From: an uncultured Blautia sp.
Lineage (GTDB): Bacteria > Bacillota > Clostridia > Lachnospirales > Lachnospiraceae
NCBI GenBank assembly: GCA_946538475.1
Contig: CAMNGN010000056.1
Location: 1-11,819, forward strand
DNA: 11,819 nucleotides
Direction of reading: 5' to 3'
This document shows positions 1-7,100 of the stretch, piece by piece (the first letter of the stretch is position 1; the number at the start of each line of letters is the position of its first letter). Made by a program: the position numbers and the translations under genes. The notes under the pieces were generated by a model that was not told the origin of the DNA, did not search any database, and saw nothing but the letters and a program-made list of their open reading frames with translations.

Positions 1-140
1 GCCGCCGCCCGGCTCTCCACAGCCCCCAGACAGACAGCCATCACGAAGAACATAAAGAACCCAACCACAAAACGGGCCCATATGCTCTCCTTCTTCAAAG
101 CTCTGCTTAAAATACCTTTCTCAGCACGTACACCATTCAT
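1..140 (-). CDS. Membrane or secreted protein, N-terminal 46 residues only (runs off the left edge)
   Basis: An open frame starts with ATG at 140 and continues past the window edge. I chose this ATG because a GGGAG ribosome binding site lies about 8 bases upstream; an in-frame ATG at 155 has no such site. The visible protein has a basic start (RALKKESIWAR, residues 13-23) and then a hydrophobic stretch (about 24-41, FVVGFFMFFVMAVCLGAV). The following ESRAA could be a signal peptidase site, so this is either a signal peptide or a first membrane segment. It begins 35 bases after the hpt gene at 176-520 on the same strand, so the two are probably cotranscribed. That pairing suggests a membrane sensor such as a hybrid histidine kinase, but no catalytic domain is visible and this is only inference. 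Confidence 0.6.
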   Translation of the reverse strand, partial: MNGVRAEKGILSRALKKESIWARFVVGFFMFFVMAVCLGAVESRAA

Positions 141-175
141 CTCTATTTCTCCCATCTTGTATAATACCAACCGGC

Positions 176-520
176 TCAATCGTCTTTCAGAGCATCAAGC
201 CGTCTTTTTTCCTCGGTTACACGTTGCAGCTGTTGTGAATAGTCTCTGCCGTCAGGCTTTCGCAGATCTTCTGTCAGCTCAGCCACCGCATCGTATAAAG
301 GAGTGAGGGACAAATTACCTAACACGCCTTTCAGGGCGTGTGCGCTCTCAAAGGCAGTTTTTAGATCTCCGCTGTCCATCGCCTCATTCAGTTTTTCAAA
401 AGTGGAATCATTTAACGCAACATTTACGAGCCTCAGATACAGCTGTTCGTTTCCCATACAACGCGCGAGCCCTTCGTCCACATTGGCACCATAGCCGCGC
501 AGTGCTTCAATGGTCAGCAT
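176..520 (-). CDS. Stand-alone Hpt (histidine phosphotransfer) domain protein, Hpt1
   Basis: This 114-residue protein is essentially one Hpt domain. The diagnostic motif is HALKGVLGNLSL, in which His61 is the expected phosphorylated residue and the following Lys and Gly are the conserved family positions. The rest reads as the amphipathic helices of a four-helix bundle, with no membrane segment, so it should be cytoplasmic. Hpt proteins shuttle phosphoryl groups between a receiver domain and another response regulator in multistep phosphorelays. The ATG at 520 follows AAGGAGG (complement of 527-533) at good spacing. It is followed after 35 bases by a truncated membrane-protein gene, a possible partner. 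It resembles the Hpt protein at 3770-4135 over its whole length (both start near ML, have an early GA, and share AH-LKG--G-LSL-PL), which suggests paralogy. Confidence 0.88.
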   Translation of the reverse strand: MLTIEALRGYGANVDEGLARCMGNEQLYLRLVNVALNDSTFEKLNEAMDSGDLKTAFESAHALKGVLGNLSLTPLYDAVAELTEDLRKPDGRDYSQQLQRVTEEKRRLDALKDD

Positions 521-669
521 GCACTCCCTCCTTTTTATCCGCGTCCCGCCCGGTATTTACCTGTGCTCCCAAAAACCGGCGGACGGGGTCTAGAAAAACC
601 ATCCCTGTATCTAAGACTGCTTCTATAAGAAACAGAGACATTATTGTTATATAATACCTAAAGCGGAAT

Positions 670-681
670 GCTCATATGAGC
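670..681. promoter_or_regulatory. 12-nt perfect palindrome in the predicted hpt1 leader
   Basis: GCTCATATGAGC is its own reverse complement. It lies about 40 bases downstream of the predicted minus-strand start site for hpt1, a position where a dimeric repressor could block transcription. A chance palindrome is possible; no regulator is implicated. Confidence 0.3.
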
Positions 682-718
682 GCACTCCTCCCTTTATGGC
701 ATAAGAATCTACTTTTTT

Positions 719-747
719 AATATACATTATTTTGCGAGGGAACGCAA
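719..747 (-). promoter_or_regulatory. Predicted sigma-A-type promoter for hpt1
   Basis: On the minus strand, TTGCGT (complement of 742-747) is followed after 17 bases by TATATT (complement of 719-724). The -10 box matches the consensus at five of six positions and the -35 box at only three, so the call rests on the -10 and the spacing. It would give a leader of about 190 bases before the hpt1 start. Confidence 0.45.
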
Positions 748-882
748 GCAATTATCGGTTATTTTTCCTATATTTAGTAATAAGTACGTAATAGTTTGCG
801 AACACATCAGCCAATTTTTCGTTCCTGAGCAGAAAAGAGGGCAAATCCGGATAAATTCACACTAATATTATATACTTTTTAT

Positions 883-902
883 GGTTACATACAAGGTTAC
901 AT
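883..902. repeat. Pair of 8-nt direct repeats, possible operator
   Basis: GGTTACAT occurs at 883-890 and again at 895-902, one repeat every 12 bases. It lies in AT-rich DNA about 70-90 bases upstream of the predicted plus-strand promoter at 969-997. The spacing is close to one helical turn, which could suit cooperative binding by a regulator. The repeats are short and could be chance. Confidence 0.3.
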
Positions 903-968
903 GTACTTCAAATCGCAAAAATACCGCGTAAATCACCGTTTTTTTCACATCTAAACTTTCGTAATTCG

Positions 969-997
969 TTTCCATTTTTTGGCAAAAATGCTATACT
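969..997 (+). promoter_or_regulatory. Predicted sigma-A-type promoter for the zinc-ribbon gene
   Basis: TTTCCA at 969-974 (four of six consensus positions) and TATACT at 992-997 (five of six) are separated by exactly 17 bases. Transcription would start near 1003-1005, giving a leader of about 57-60 bases before the ATG at 1062. Confidence 0.55.
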
Positions 998-1061
998 TAT
1001 CTGAGTAACGTAAAAAGCAAAGGTCAATGCACCCCTCAATCCGGCCTGAAAGGATCATACC

Positions 1062-2150
1062 ATGGCAAAGCGAATTGTTGAAGGACTTTGGGACTGCAAA
1101 TACTGCGGCACGAAAGGCATAGGCGGTCTTACTAAGCACTGCCCCTGCTGCGGGCATCCGCAGGACGAGGGCACCACTTTTTATCTGGGACAAAAGAAGA
1201 AATATCTGGAAGCTGACCTTGCTGCGCAGTACGGTCAGGGGGCCGACTGGGTCTGCCCTTACTGCAACAGTCTGAACAGGGTGCGTTTTAAATTCTGCTC
1301 CAACTGCGGCGCGCCTAAGGATTCCTCGGAAGGGGACTATTTTAATAATGAAACCAAACGAAGGGAAAGTGAGGCTGCCAAAGCTGCTTCTTCTGAAAAT
1401 TCGGGAACCGGTGCCGGCAAATCGGACGCAGCGAAAAAAGCTCCCGATCCTGCCGCCGTAAAAAAAAGGCGATTTATCATCCTCGGTGTCATCCTGGCCT
1501 TGTTCGCCGTCATCCTGGCCGTCTTCTGGCCCAGAAACTATAATGGCGAGGTAGGAACCGTTGCCTGGGCCCGTGAGATCGACATCGAGGCATGGCGCAC
1601 CGTGCAGGAGTCGGACTGGAGTGTTCCCGACGGCGGTCGAGTCTACGACACAAATTGGGAGATACACCATTATGTTCAGGTGCTCGACCATTATGAGACG
1701 CGCACAAGGCAGGTGAGCGAACAGGTCTACGATGGCGAAGAGTATCATACCCGATATTCCGACAACGGCGACGGTACTTTTACCGAAGAGACGTATTCGA
1801 CCCCACGTTACCGAACAGAGTATCATACGGAAACGTATGAGGAACCTGTCTACCGGAGTGACCCCGTCTATCAGACCAAATATTACTATGATATAGAACG
1901 ATGGGTGGTCGACCGCGAAGAAGAATCGTCAGGTGCGGACAATGAACCATACTGGCCCGAGTACACTCTCGCCGAAAATGAGCGGACCGGATTTCAGGGA
2001 GAAGCCTATACCATGTCTGTTCATGTCAAAGACAAACGTTACTCAGTCTCTCTCCCCTACGACCGGTGGAAGAATTTCCATGCGGGTGATAAAGTCGAAA
2101 TCACGGTAAGTGCAGGGAAAGTGACTAAGATCAACGGGGAGGAGGTCTGA
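1062..2150 (+). CDS. Zinc-ribbon, single-pass membrane protein of unknown function
   Basis: This is a 362-residue protein. The ATG at 1062 follows AAAGGA (1049-1054) by seven bases. The N-terminal half has two zinc-ribbon motifs: Cys12/Cys15 with Cys27/Cys30, and Cys65/Cys68 with Cys79/Cys82. Next come a polar Ala/Ser/Lys-rich linker (about 95-135), a KKRR stop and one hydrophobic helix (about 138-156). With the basic side facing inward, the zinc ribbons should be cytoplasmic and the C-terminal 205 residues outside. That outer part is rich in Tyr, Glu, Arg and Thr with recurring phrases such as HYETRTRQ, YRTEYHTETYEEPVYR and PVYQTKYYY, ending in a small beta-rich domain. I do not recognise a named function; similar zinc-ribbon membrane proteins occur in Firmicutes as hypothetical proteins. 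It has its own promoter and is followed directly by a hairpin repeat, so it is probably monocistronic. Confidence 0.85.
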   Translation: MAKRIVEGLWDCKYCGTKGIGGLTKHCPCCGHPQDEGTTFYLGQKKKYLEADLAAQYGQGADWVCPYCNSLNRVRFKFCSNCGAPKDSSEGDYFNNETKRRESEAAKAASSENSGTGAGKSDAAKKAPDPAAVKKRRFIILGVILALFAVILAVFWPRNYNGEVGTVAWAREIDIEAWRTVQESDWSVPDGGRVYDTNWEIHHYVQVLDHYETRTRQVSEQVYDGEEYHTRYSDNGDGTFTEETYSTPRYRTEYHTETYEEPVYRSDPVYQTKYYYDIERWVVDREEESSGADNEPYWPEYTLAENERTGFQGEAYTMSVHVKDKRYSVSLPYDRWKNFHAGDKVEITVSAGKVTKINGEEV

Positions 2151-2196
2151 AGTCGGGTGGGTGGAACACGGGGACGGTTCCTCGTTCCACCCGACT
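2151..2196. repeat. GGGGACGGTTC hairpin element, copy 1
   Basis: The outer arms AGTCGGGTGG (2151-2160) and CCACCCGACT (2187-2196) are perfectly complementary, and a GGGTGGAAC/GTTCCACCC pairing lies inside (2159-2167 with 2184-2192). The element begins at the first base after the stop codon of the zinc-ribbon gene. It encloses the core GGGGACGGTTC at 2170-2180. There is no T-run after it, so it is a poor intrinsic terminator, though it could protect the 3' end of the transcript. Confidence 0.8.
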
Positions 2197-2259
2197 ATAC
2201 ACAGGAATAACTCTGGTGTATTTCCGGGTGGAACGAGGAACCGTCCCCGTGTTCCACCC
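2159..2259. repeat. Perfect 35-nt inverted repeat (two head-to-head hairpin elements)
   Basis: Bases 2159-2193 and 2225-2259 are exact reverse complements over 35 nt, separated by 31 bases. Each arm is itself a hairpin (GGGTGGAAC and GTTCCACCC around the core GGGGACGGTTC). The whole can form either two hairpins or one long stem, or a cruciform in DNA. Paired inverted copies are typical of REP/BIME-style elements in other bacteria. No transposase gene is present in the window. Confidence 0.85.
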
Positions 2260-2268
2260 AAACACTCA

Positions 2269-2298
2269 TTGACCCACCCATACATTCTATGTTAAGAT
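2269..2298 (+). promoter_or_regulatory. Predicted promoter for the BMC-BMC-tdk operon
   Basis: TTGACC at 2269-2274 matches five of six -35 positions and TAAGAT at 2293-2298 matches four of six -10 positions, with 18 bases between. It lies just after the inverted repeat and about 50 bases upstream of the first shell-protein start. Confidence 0.5.
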
Positions 2299-2355
2299 AC
2301 AAAGAGTCAAAAAGCCCCGGAACAGTCCGGCAGCATTTAGTGGAGGTTAAATATA

Positions 2356-2655
2356 ATGGACCGCAATTTTGAAGGAAAAGCTATCGGAGTTTTTGAATTT
2401 GATAATCTTGTCGCCTGTATCGTAGCCCTCGACGCGGCCACCAAAACCTCGGATGTGGCTGTCCAGGGTGTGGAAAGAAACCGACTGAAAAGCGGCGCGT
2501 GTGTTAAGATCCGCGGTTCGGTCTCCGATGTCAAAGCCGCCATGGACGCAGCGCTCGAGACCGGCAGCCGTTACGGCAAGCTTTATGCCAGCACGGTAAT
2601 CGCTTCGCCCGCAGCCGACACCGAAACCGCCATCACCATGACCATCAATAAATAA
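2356..2655 (+). CDS. Bacterial microcompartment shell protein, BMC-H type (BMC1)
   Basis: This 99-residue protein is the usual length of a single-domain BMC shell protein that forms flat hexamers. The N-terminal AIGVFEFDNLVACIVALDAATKTSDV matches the first strand and helix of the fold (compare AIG-E--G in PduA/EutM). GVERNRLKSGACVKIRGSVSDVKAAMDAA corresponds to the pore loop, the conserved -RG-V--VKAA turn and the second helix. The expected pore loop is around residues 41-47 (RNRLKSG), carries Arg41, Arg43 and Lys45, and appears slightly longer than in PduA. A basic pore would favour anionic metabolites, but this is inference. The ATG follows TGGAGG (2341-2346) by nine bases. The gene leads an apparent three-gene operon with a second BMC protein and tdk. 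No signature enzyme of a known compartment lies in the window. Confidence 0.9.
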   Translation: MDRNFEGKAIGVFEFDNLVACIVALDAATKTSDVAVQGVERNRLKSGACVKIRGSVSDVKAAMDAALETGSRYGKLYASTVIASPAADTETAITMTINK

Positions 2656-2669
2656 GGAGGGGATACATC

Positions 2670-2963
2670 ATGAAATATCAGGCAATAGGACTTGTGGAAG
2701 TTCTCGGAAGCGCAAATGCTATCCGCGTCGTCGATCAGATGGTAAAGACCTCCGCTGTTGAGTTCCAGACATGGCATACCCGCTGCGGCGGACACGCGAC
2801 CGTCTTTCTGGCCGGCGATGTCTCGGCTGTTTCCGCAGCTGTCGACAGTGTGCGCGAGAATCCTCCGTGCGATATCGTTGCCACTGCTGTCATCTCGGGT
2901 CCTTCCGAAGAGACCTCCAATGTAGTATACGGTTTTGCCGTTTCTAACGGCTTTGCCAAATAA
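2670..2963 (+). CDS. Bacterial microcompartment shell protein, BMC-H type, cysteine in expected pore loop (BMC2)
   Basis: This 97-residue protein is a second single-domain BMC protein. AIGLVEVLGSANAIRVVDQMVKTSAVEF (residues 5-32) is the first half of the fold. FLAGDVSAVSAAVDSV matches the conserved -GDV-AV-AAV- segment of shell proteins. Between them, HTRCGGH (36-42) occupies the pore-loop position, with Cys39 next to two glycines. In PduT a cysteine at the equivalent place binds an iron-sulfur cluster, so Cys39 may bind a metal or cluster; this is inference. The sequence differs clearly from BMC1, so the pair may form mixed or separate hexamers. The ribosome binding site AAGGAGG (2654-2660) overlaps the stop codon of BMC1 and the start follows 14 bases after that stop, indicating coupled expression. 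tdk follows 24 bases downstream. Confidence 0.9.
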   Translation: MKYQAIGLVEVLGSANAIRVVDQMVKTSAVEFQTWHTRCGGHATVFLAGDVSAVSAAVDSVRENPPCDIVATAVISGPSEETSNVVYGFAVSNGFAK

Positions 2964-2987
2964 CAAAAATGACCGGAGAATCCAAAC

Positions 2988-3590
2988 ATGGCTAAATTAT
3001 ACTTCCGCTACGGAGCGATGGGCAGTTCCAAAAGCGCAAACGCTCTGATGGTACGCTACAATTATCTCGAACGCGGGCAGAAAGTTCATCTGCTTAAGCC
3101 CCGCACGGACAACCGCGACGGTGAGCGGGTCATCGTCTCCCGCATAGGCATCTCGGCGCCGTGCGAATATGTGGACGAATTCATCGAATTTGCCGAGCAG
3201 AACTGGAAGACCCGTGAGGATGCTCTCTACTGCGCCGCCGTCATCGTGGATGAAGCACAGTTTATGACGCCCGAGCAGGTCGATTACATGGCACACATCG
3301 TCGATGACCTCAATGTTCCCGTCATCTGCTACGGACTTCGCACCGATTTTCAGCAGAAAATGTTCCCGGGTGCCGCCCGTCTGTTTGAGATGGCCGACGT
3401 CATCGAACAGGTTCCCACCGTATGCTGGTGCGGCAAGCGCGCTCAGTGCAATGCGCGTATAAAGGATGGCAGGATCGTTCGAGAAGGCGAGCAGGTATTT
3501 CTGGGTGGCAACGAGAGCTACATTTCACTCTGCCGCAAGCACTTTATCAAGGGAATCATCGCTCCGCCGCCCGGGTTTGAGCGGATGTAA
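2988..3590 (+). CDS. tdk: Thymidine kinase, type II (TK1-like)
   Basis: This 200-residue enzyme phosphorylates thymidine (and deoxyuridine) to the monophosphate using ATP, the salvage entry to dTTP in the cytoplasm. Motifs visible in order are a P-loop GAMGSSKS (residues 9-16), VIVDEAQF (85-92) with Asp88 for Mg and Glu89 as catalytic base, and YGLRTDF (115-121). A zinc-binding set follows (Cys146 and Cys148, then Cys182 and His185), with the lasso-loop region GGNESYISLCRKHF containing Tyr178. Length and motif order are normal for the family, so it looks intact. The ATG follows CGGAGA (2974-2979) by eight bases. It sits 24 bases after BMC2 with no promoter evident between, so it is probably the last gene of the BMC operon. 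No extra N-terminal helix resembling a compartment-targeting peptide is present; the protein starts directly with the core fold. Confidence 0.95.
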   Translation: MAKLYFRYGAMGSSKSANALMVRYNYLERGQKVHLLKPRTDNRDGERVIVSRIGISAPCEYVDEFIEFAEQNWKTREDALYCAAVIVDEAQFMTPEQVDYMAHIVDDLNVPVICYGLRTDFQQKMFPGAARLFEMADVIEQVPTVCWCGKRAQCNARIKDGRIVREGEQVFLGGNESYISLCRKHFIKGIIAPPPGFERM

Positions 3591-3642
3591 AAATCCATAT
3601 GAGATATGTAACAAGCCGTTAAATGGTTTTATAAAAAAGAAC

Positions 3643-3695
3643 GGGGCTGTGAAGAAAGAATTTTAAAAAATCCCTCTTCACAGCCCCTTACTTTT
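3643..3695. terminator. Bidirectional intrinsic terminator between tdk and hpt2
   Basis: Perfect 13-bp stem: 3643-3655 (GGGGCTGTGAAGA) pairs with 3675-3687 (TCTTCACAGCCCC), with a 19-base AT-rich loop. A T-rich tract follows on the plus strand (TTACTTTT). On the minus strand the stem is followed by GTTCTTTTTTAT (complement of 3631-3642). It can end both the plus-strand tdk operon and the minus-strand kinase-hpt2 transcript. Confidence 0.9.
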
Positions 3696-3769
3696 ATGCC
3701 TTATCCTTCAAAGAATACGACAATCCTCTGTGTTACCTGCCGCTGTCCGGCATCTGGTTCCGCGGACTG

Positions 3770-4135
3770 TCACCCAAAGATCCTTTCGGGTGCCAGTGCT
3801 TTAAACTCCTCAAACACCTCTCTGCACTTCGCTAAATCTTCTGCCAGAAATTCATACTTTTTCTTATCCAGATCGTTCACAATAGCTGTGAGACAAATGA
3901 ACAGCGGTTTCAGGCTCAACACTCCGGCAGTGCCTTTCAACTGATGGGCTTCGTAATATGCCGCCTCGTAATCTTTCCTGTCAACTGCGCTGTAAAGGCG
4001 TTCGAACCGGTCACCGGAGGCAAACATTTTTTTCAGCAGTCTGTCATATAATTCTATATCATCCATCATTCTGCAGGCGATCGCCTCCTGAGGATCGGCT
4101 CCCCAGGCTGCGAGCCTGTTAAGCATGCTGTTCAC
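3770..4135 (-). CDS. Stand-alone Hpt (histidine phosphotransfer) domain protein, Hpt2
   Basis: This 121-residue single-domain protein has the Hpt motif EAHQLKGTAGVLSL, with His64 as the expected phosphorylated residue. The remaining sequence is helical and soluble with no membrane segment. I take a GTG start at 4135, ten bases after AAGGGA; an ATG three codons in (4126) is the alternative but sits far from that site. The gene begins 52 bases after the stop of the giant CheB-CheR-kinase fusion and ends before a strong terminator, so the two very likely share a transcript. The fusion ends in a receiver domain, and Hpt2 is the natural acceptor of phosphate from it, passing it on to a response regulator that is not in this window. 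It resembles Hpt1 (176-520). Confidence 0.88.
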   Translation of the reverse strand: MNSMLNRLAAWGADPQEAIACRMMDDIELYDRLLKKMFASGDRFERLYSAVDRKDYEAAYYEAHQLKGTAGVLSLKPLFICLTAIVNDLDKKKYEFLAEDLAKCREVFEEFKALAPERIFG

Positions 4136-4187
4136 ATGTCATCATTCCCTTCTGTCATTGTTTATTCTGTGCATATCTGTTCAGCAC

Positions 4188-7100
4188 TTATTTGTTTTCA
4201 TCGTTTTCGGTATCGCGCATCTGCGTCTGGAAACCTTCCACCAGGCAGTTAAAGAGCTTGCCCGGATCGACCGGTTTGCCTATGCAGTAGTTCATTCCGG
4301 CATCCTTGCACCTGCGCTCGACTCCATCGGTGACATCCCCGGTCAGTGCAATGATGGTGACGGACCTGGCATCGACTGTCTCGAGTCCTCTGATCGCCGC
4401 GGCAGTCTCGATGCCATCTTTCACCGGCATCATCACATCCATCAGGATAGCCTGATAATGGTACGGGCCGTGCGAGCGGAAGAGCTCCAGTGCATCCTGC
4501 CCGTCGGTCGCCAGTTCGGCGTGAATACCTTTTGTATTGAGGATCTTCATGATCACTTCGGCGATGATGTGGTTGTCTTCGGCCAGGAGAACATTCTTGC
4601 CGTAGAGCACCTGATCCTCATATGTCTCGGTCCTGTGCGGCCTGAGTGAGATCTGCTCGTCCGTAGCCAGATCATAGTTCAGCGTAACGGTAAACTCCGT
4701 TCCGCCGGTCTCTCTTCTGCGGTAAGCTATCGATCCTCCCATCAGTTCGACCAGGTTTCGGGCAATGTAAAGCCCCAGTCCGGCGCCTTCATTGCTCTCC
4801 CCGTTTGAGGGATCCTGTTCGTAGGGCAGATACATCTTCCGCTGGAAGCTCTCACTGATCCCGATTCCGTTATCGAGCACATGATATTCATGTCTCGCAC
4901 GGTTTTCATCATATTTAACGTTTACGATCAGCGATACCTTGCCGCCTTCGGGCGTAAATTTAATACTGTTCGAGATCAGGTTGAGCAGTACTCTTTTCAC
5001 ATGCTGTGCATCCATCAGCACATATCTTCCCTTGCAGCCTTTGACTTCAAACTCAAAATCCAGTCTGGCTGCCTTGACCTGCTCGGAAACGATCGTGGCT
5101 ACAGAGTCGAGTACGTCATCCTCTTTTTCCGCGCTTGCCACCGACACGATCTTGCCGGCGTTGATGCGGCTTGTCTCCAATATCTCTTCGATCAGGCCCA
5201 GCAGATACTGACTCGATGCCTGTATCTTTTCCAGGTTATCGCGGATATCGTCAGGAAGGTTCTTTTCCTGCAGGCTCAGCTGTACCAGACCGTCGATCGC
5301 TGTCATCGGCGTGCGCATATCGTGCGATACCTGCGAAAGGAACGTCTCTTTGTCCCTTCCGGATCTGACAGCCATGCGGAGCGCTCTTCCCAGTTCTTCG
5401 ATCTGCTGCCGGTCGTCCACCTGCTTGGTGGTATCCACAAAGGTGATGACCAGGCCGTGTACCGCGCGGTTCTTGTTCTGATCGGCGTGTTCTCCGTGGT
5501 CGACGATCTCGTGCCTTATATTGTCCTGCAGCCTGTACGGCGATATTCTCAACAGGTAAGTTTTGCCGGTCACCGATGCGCAGTGCTGCTCGATCGGTTC
5601 CGTGGTCTCGAGCACCTGACGGCAGAGGCCCATCAGGTCGATGGTCTCAAAGTTAAATGCAATGTATCTGAGTGAACGGCCCACGTCCTGATCGGCCACG
5701 TGGAACTCGGACGAGATGTACTCGGTAAATTTACGGATATTGAGTTCCCGGTCGACCATGATAATACCCACCAGGGTGGTCGCGAGGAAGTTGGCCATGT
5801 CGTCGTTGACCGTGGCGAGTTCCGTCACTTTTGACTGATACTCCGAGTTGACCGTGTACAGCTCTTCGTTGACGGACTGCAGCTCTTCGTTGGAGGACTG
5901 CAGCTCTTCGTTGGCTGTCAGCAGCTCTTCGTTGGCCGCCTGAAGCTCCGCGTTTACGGATTCCAGTTCGGTTACCGTCTGGCGCAGATTGTCCTTGGCG
6001 ATCTTGAGTTCCTTCTCCAGGTTGGAGATCCGCTGTGCGGCCGCCGTGTCGATGCGGTACTGCTTCATGTCACCGTCGACAGGTCTCTTTCCTCTGAGGA
6101 ACGAGATGGCCATGTAGCTGGTCTCCTCTCCGCGTCTGTCCTGGATCGGCTGCGCCACGATCGAGATGTATTCCGGCTCGTTATCGAGCTTCACCGGCAC
6201 CGCGTCGTAGCTCACCTTCTCGTTCGTGTGCCGCGCGTCACGAAGCACTGTCGACACCGCGATCTTGAGGTCATTGCGGAGCAGCATAAATATATCGAGG
6301 GTCGCCGCGCCTGTCGGGATGGACAGGAACTGCGAGCAGTCACCGTAAGTTCTTGTCAGTTCATTGTTCTCGTTCACCAGCACGCTGGCCGGCATCAGTG
6401 TTTCCAGGATGGTGGTATCCAGTTCGCTGGATTTGTACTGAATGTCCGCCTCGTCCTCGAGCCGCTGGATCCTCACGGGTTCCATGTTGCTCTCCACGTT
6501 CTGCATGGAGTAGCTGAAGTGTTCGTGCGCCGGGGCTTTGCCTGCGCTGTTGTGGATGAAGATCTTCTCATTTGCCCAGACAGCCCTGAAGATGTCGTCA
6601 TAGTCGATGACCGACTCGGATCTTCCCAGGAACAGGAAGCCATGGTTGTTGAGGGCCATGTGGAAGATGGAGAACAGGTTGCGCTGGAGCACCGACTGGA
6701 AGTAGATCAGCACGTTTCGGCAGCTGATCAGGTCCAGGCGTCCGAACGGCGGATCCTGGAATACGTTGTGCTGCGCGAAGATGATCATCTTTCGGATGTC
6801 ATGATGGATCACGTAGCGGTTGCCTTTACGCGAAAAGTACTTGGAAAGTCTGGTGACCGAGACATCTTCGATGATGTTGTCGCCGTACACGCCGCGCACT
6901 GCGGTCGCGATCGATTCGGTGTCGAGGTCCGTCGCGAAGATCTTGATGTCCCGGCGGACGTTCATCTCTTCCATCGCTTCGGCAAAGAGGATCGCGATCG
7001 AGTAGGCTTCTTCGCCCGTAGAGCAGCCGGCGACCCAGACACGTATCTGTTTGTCCCTGGGTGCTTCGTTCAGCAGCTGTTTGATGACCGTTTCTTTCAG

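Larger units (their letters stand above)
521..1061. other. Divergent intergenic region, no gene
   Basis: This 541-base stretch separates hpt1 (minus) from the zinc-ribbon gene (plus). It is AT-rich in the middle and no reading frame with a credible ribosome binding site is seen. It holds the candidate promoters for both genes, a 12-nt palindrome, a pair of 8-nt direct repeats, and an imperfect GC-rich hairpin (arms 546-554 and 575-582) in the predicted leader of hpt1. No tRNA, riboswitch or CRISPR pattern was recognised. Confidence 0.6.

Noticed and set aside
507..641. 44-codon minus-strand reading frame overlapping the start of hpt1
   Set aside because: It has no ribosome binding site before its ATG at 641, overlaps hpt1 in another frame and contains no recognisable motif.
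951..1826. 291-residue minus-strand reading frame
   Set aside because: It lies opposite the zinc-ribbon gene, whose cysteine motifs, membrane helix, promoter and ribosome binding site are convincing; the reverse frame is a shadow.
2151..2259. Inverted repeat as an intrinsic terminator or CRISPR unit
   Set aside because: No T-run follows either hairpin, and there are no regularly spaced direct repeats with variable spacers.
2988..3590. Thymidine kinase as an encapsulated cargo enzyme
   Set aside because: The protein begins directly with the core fold (MAKLYFRYGAMG) and has no extra terminal amphipathic helix of the kind that targets enzymes to microcompartments.
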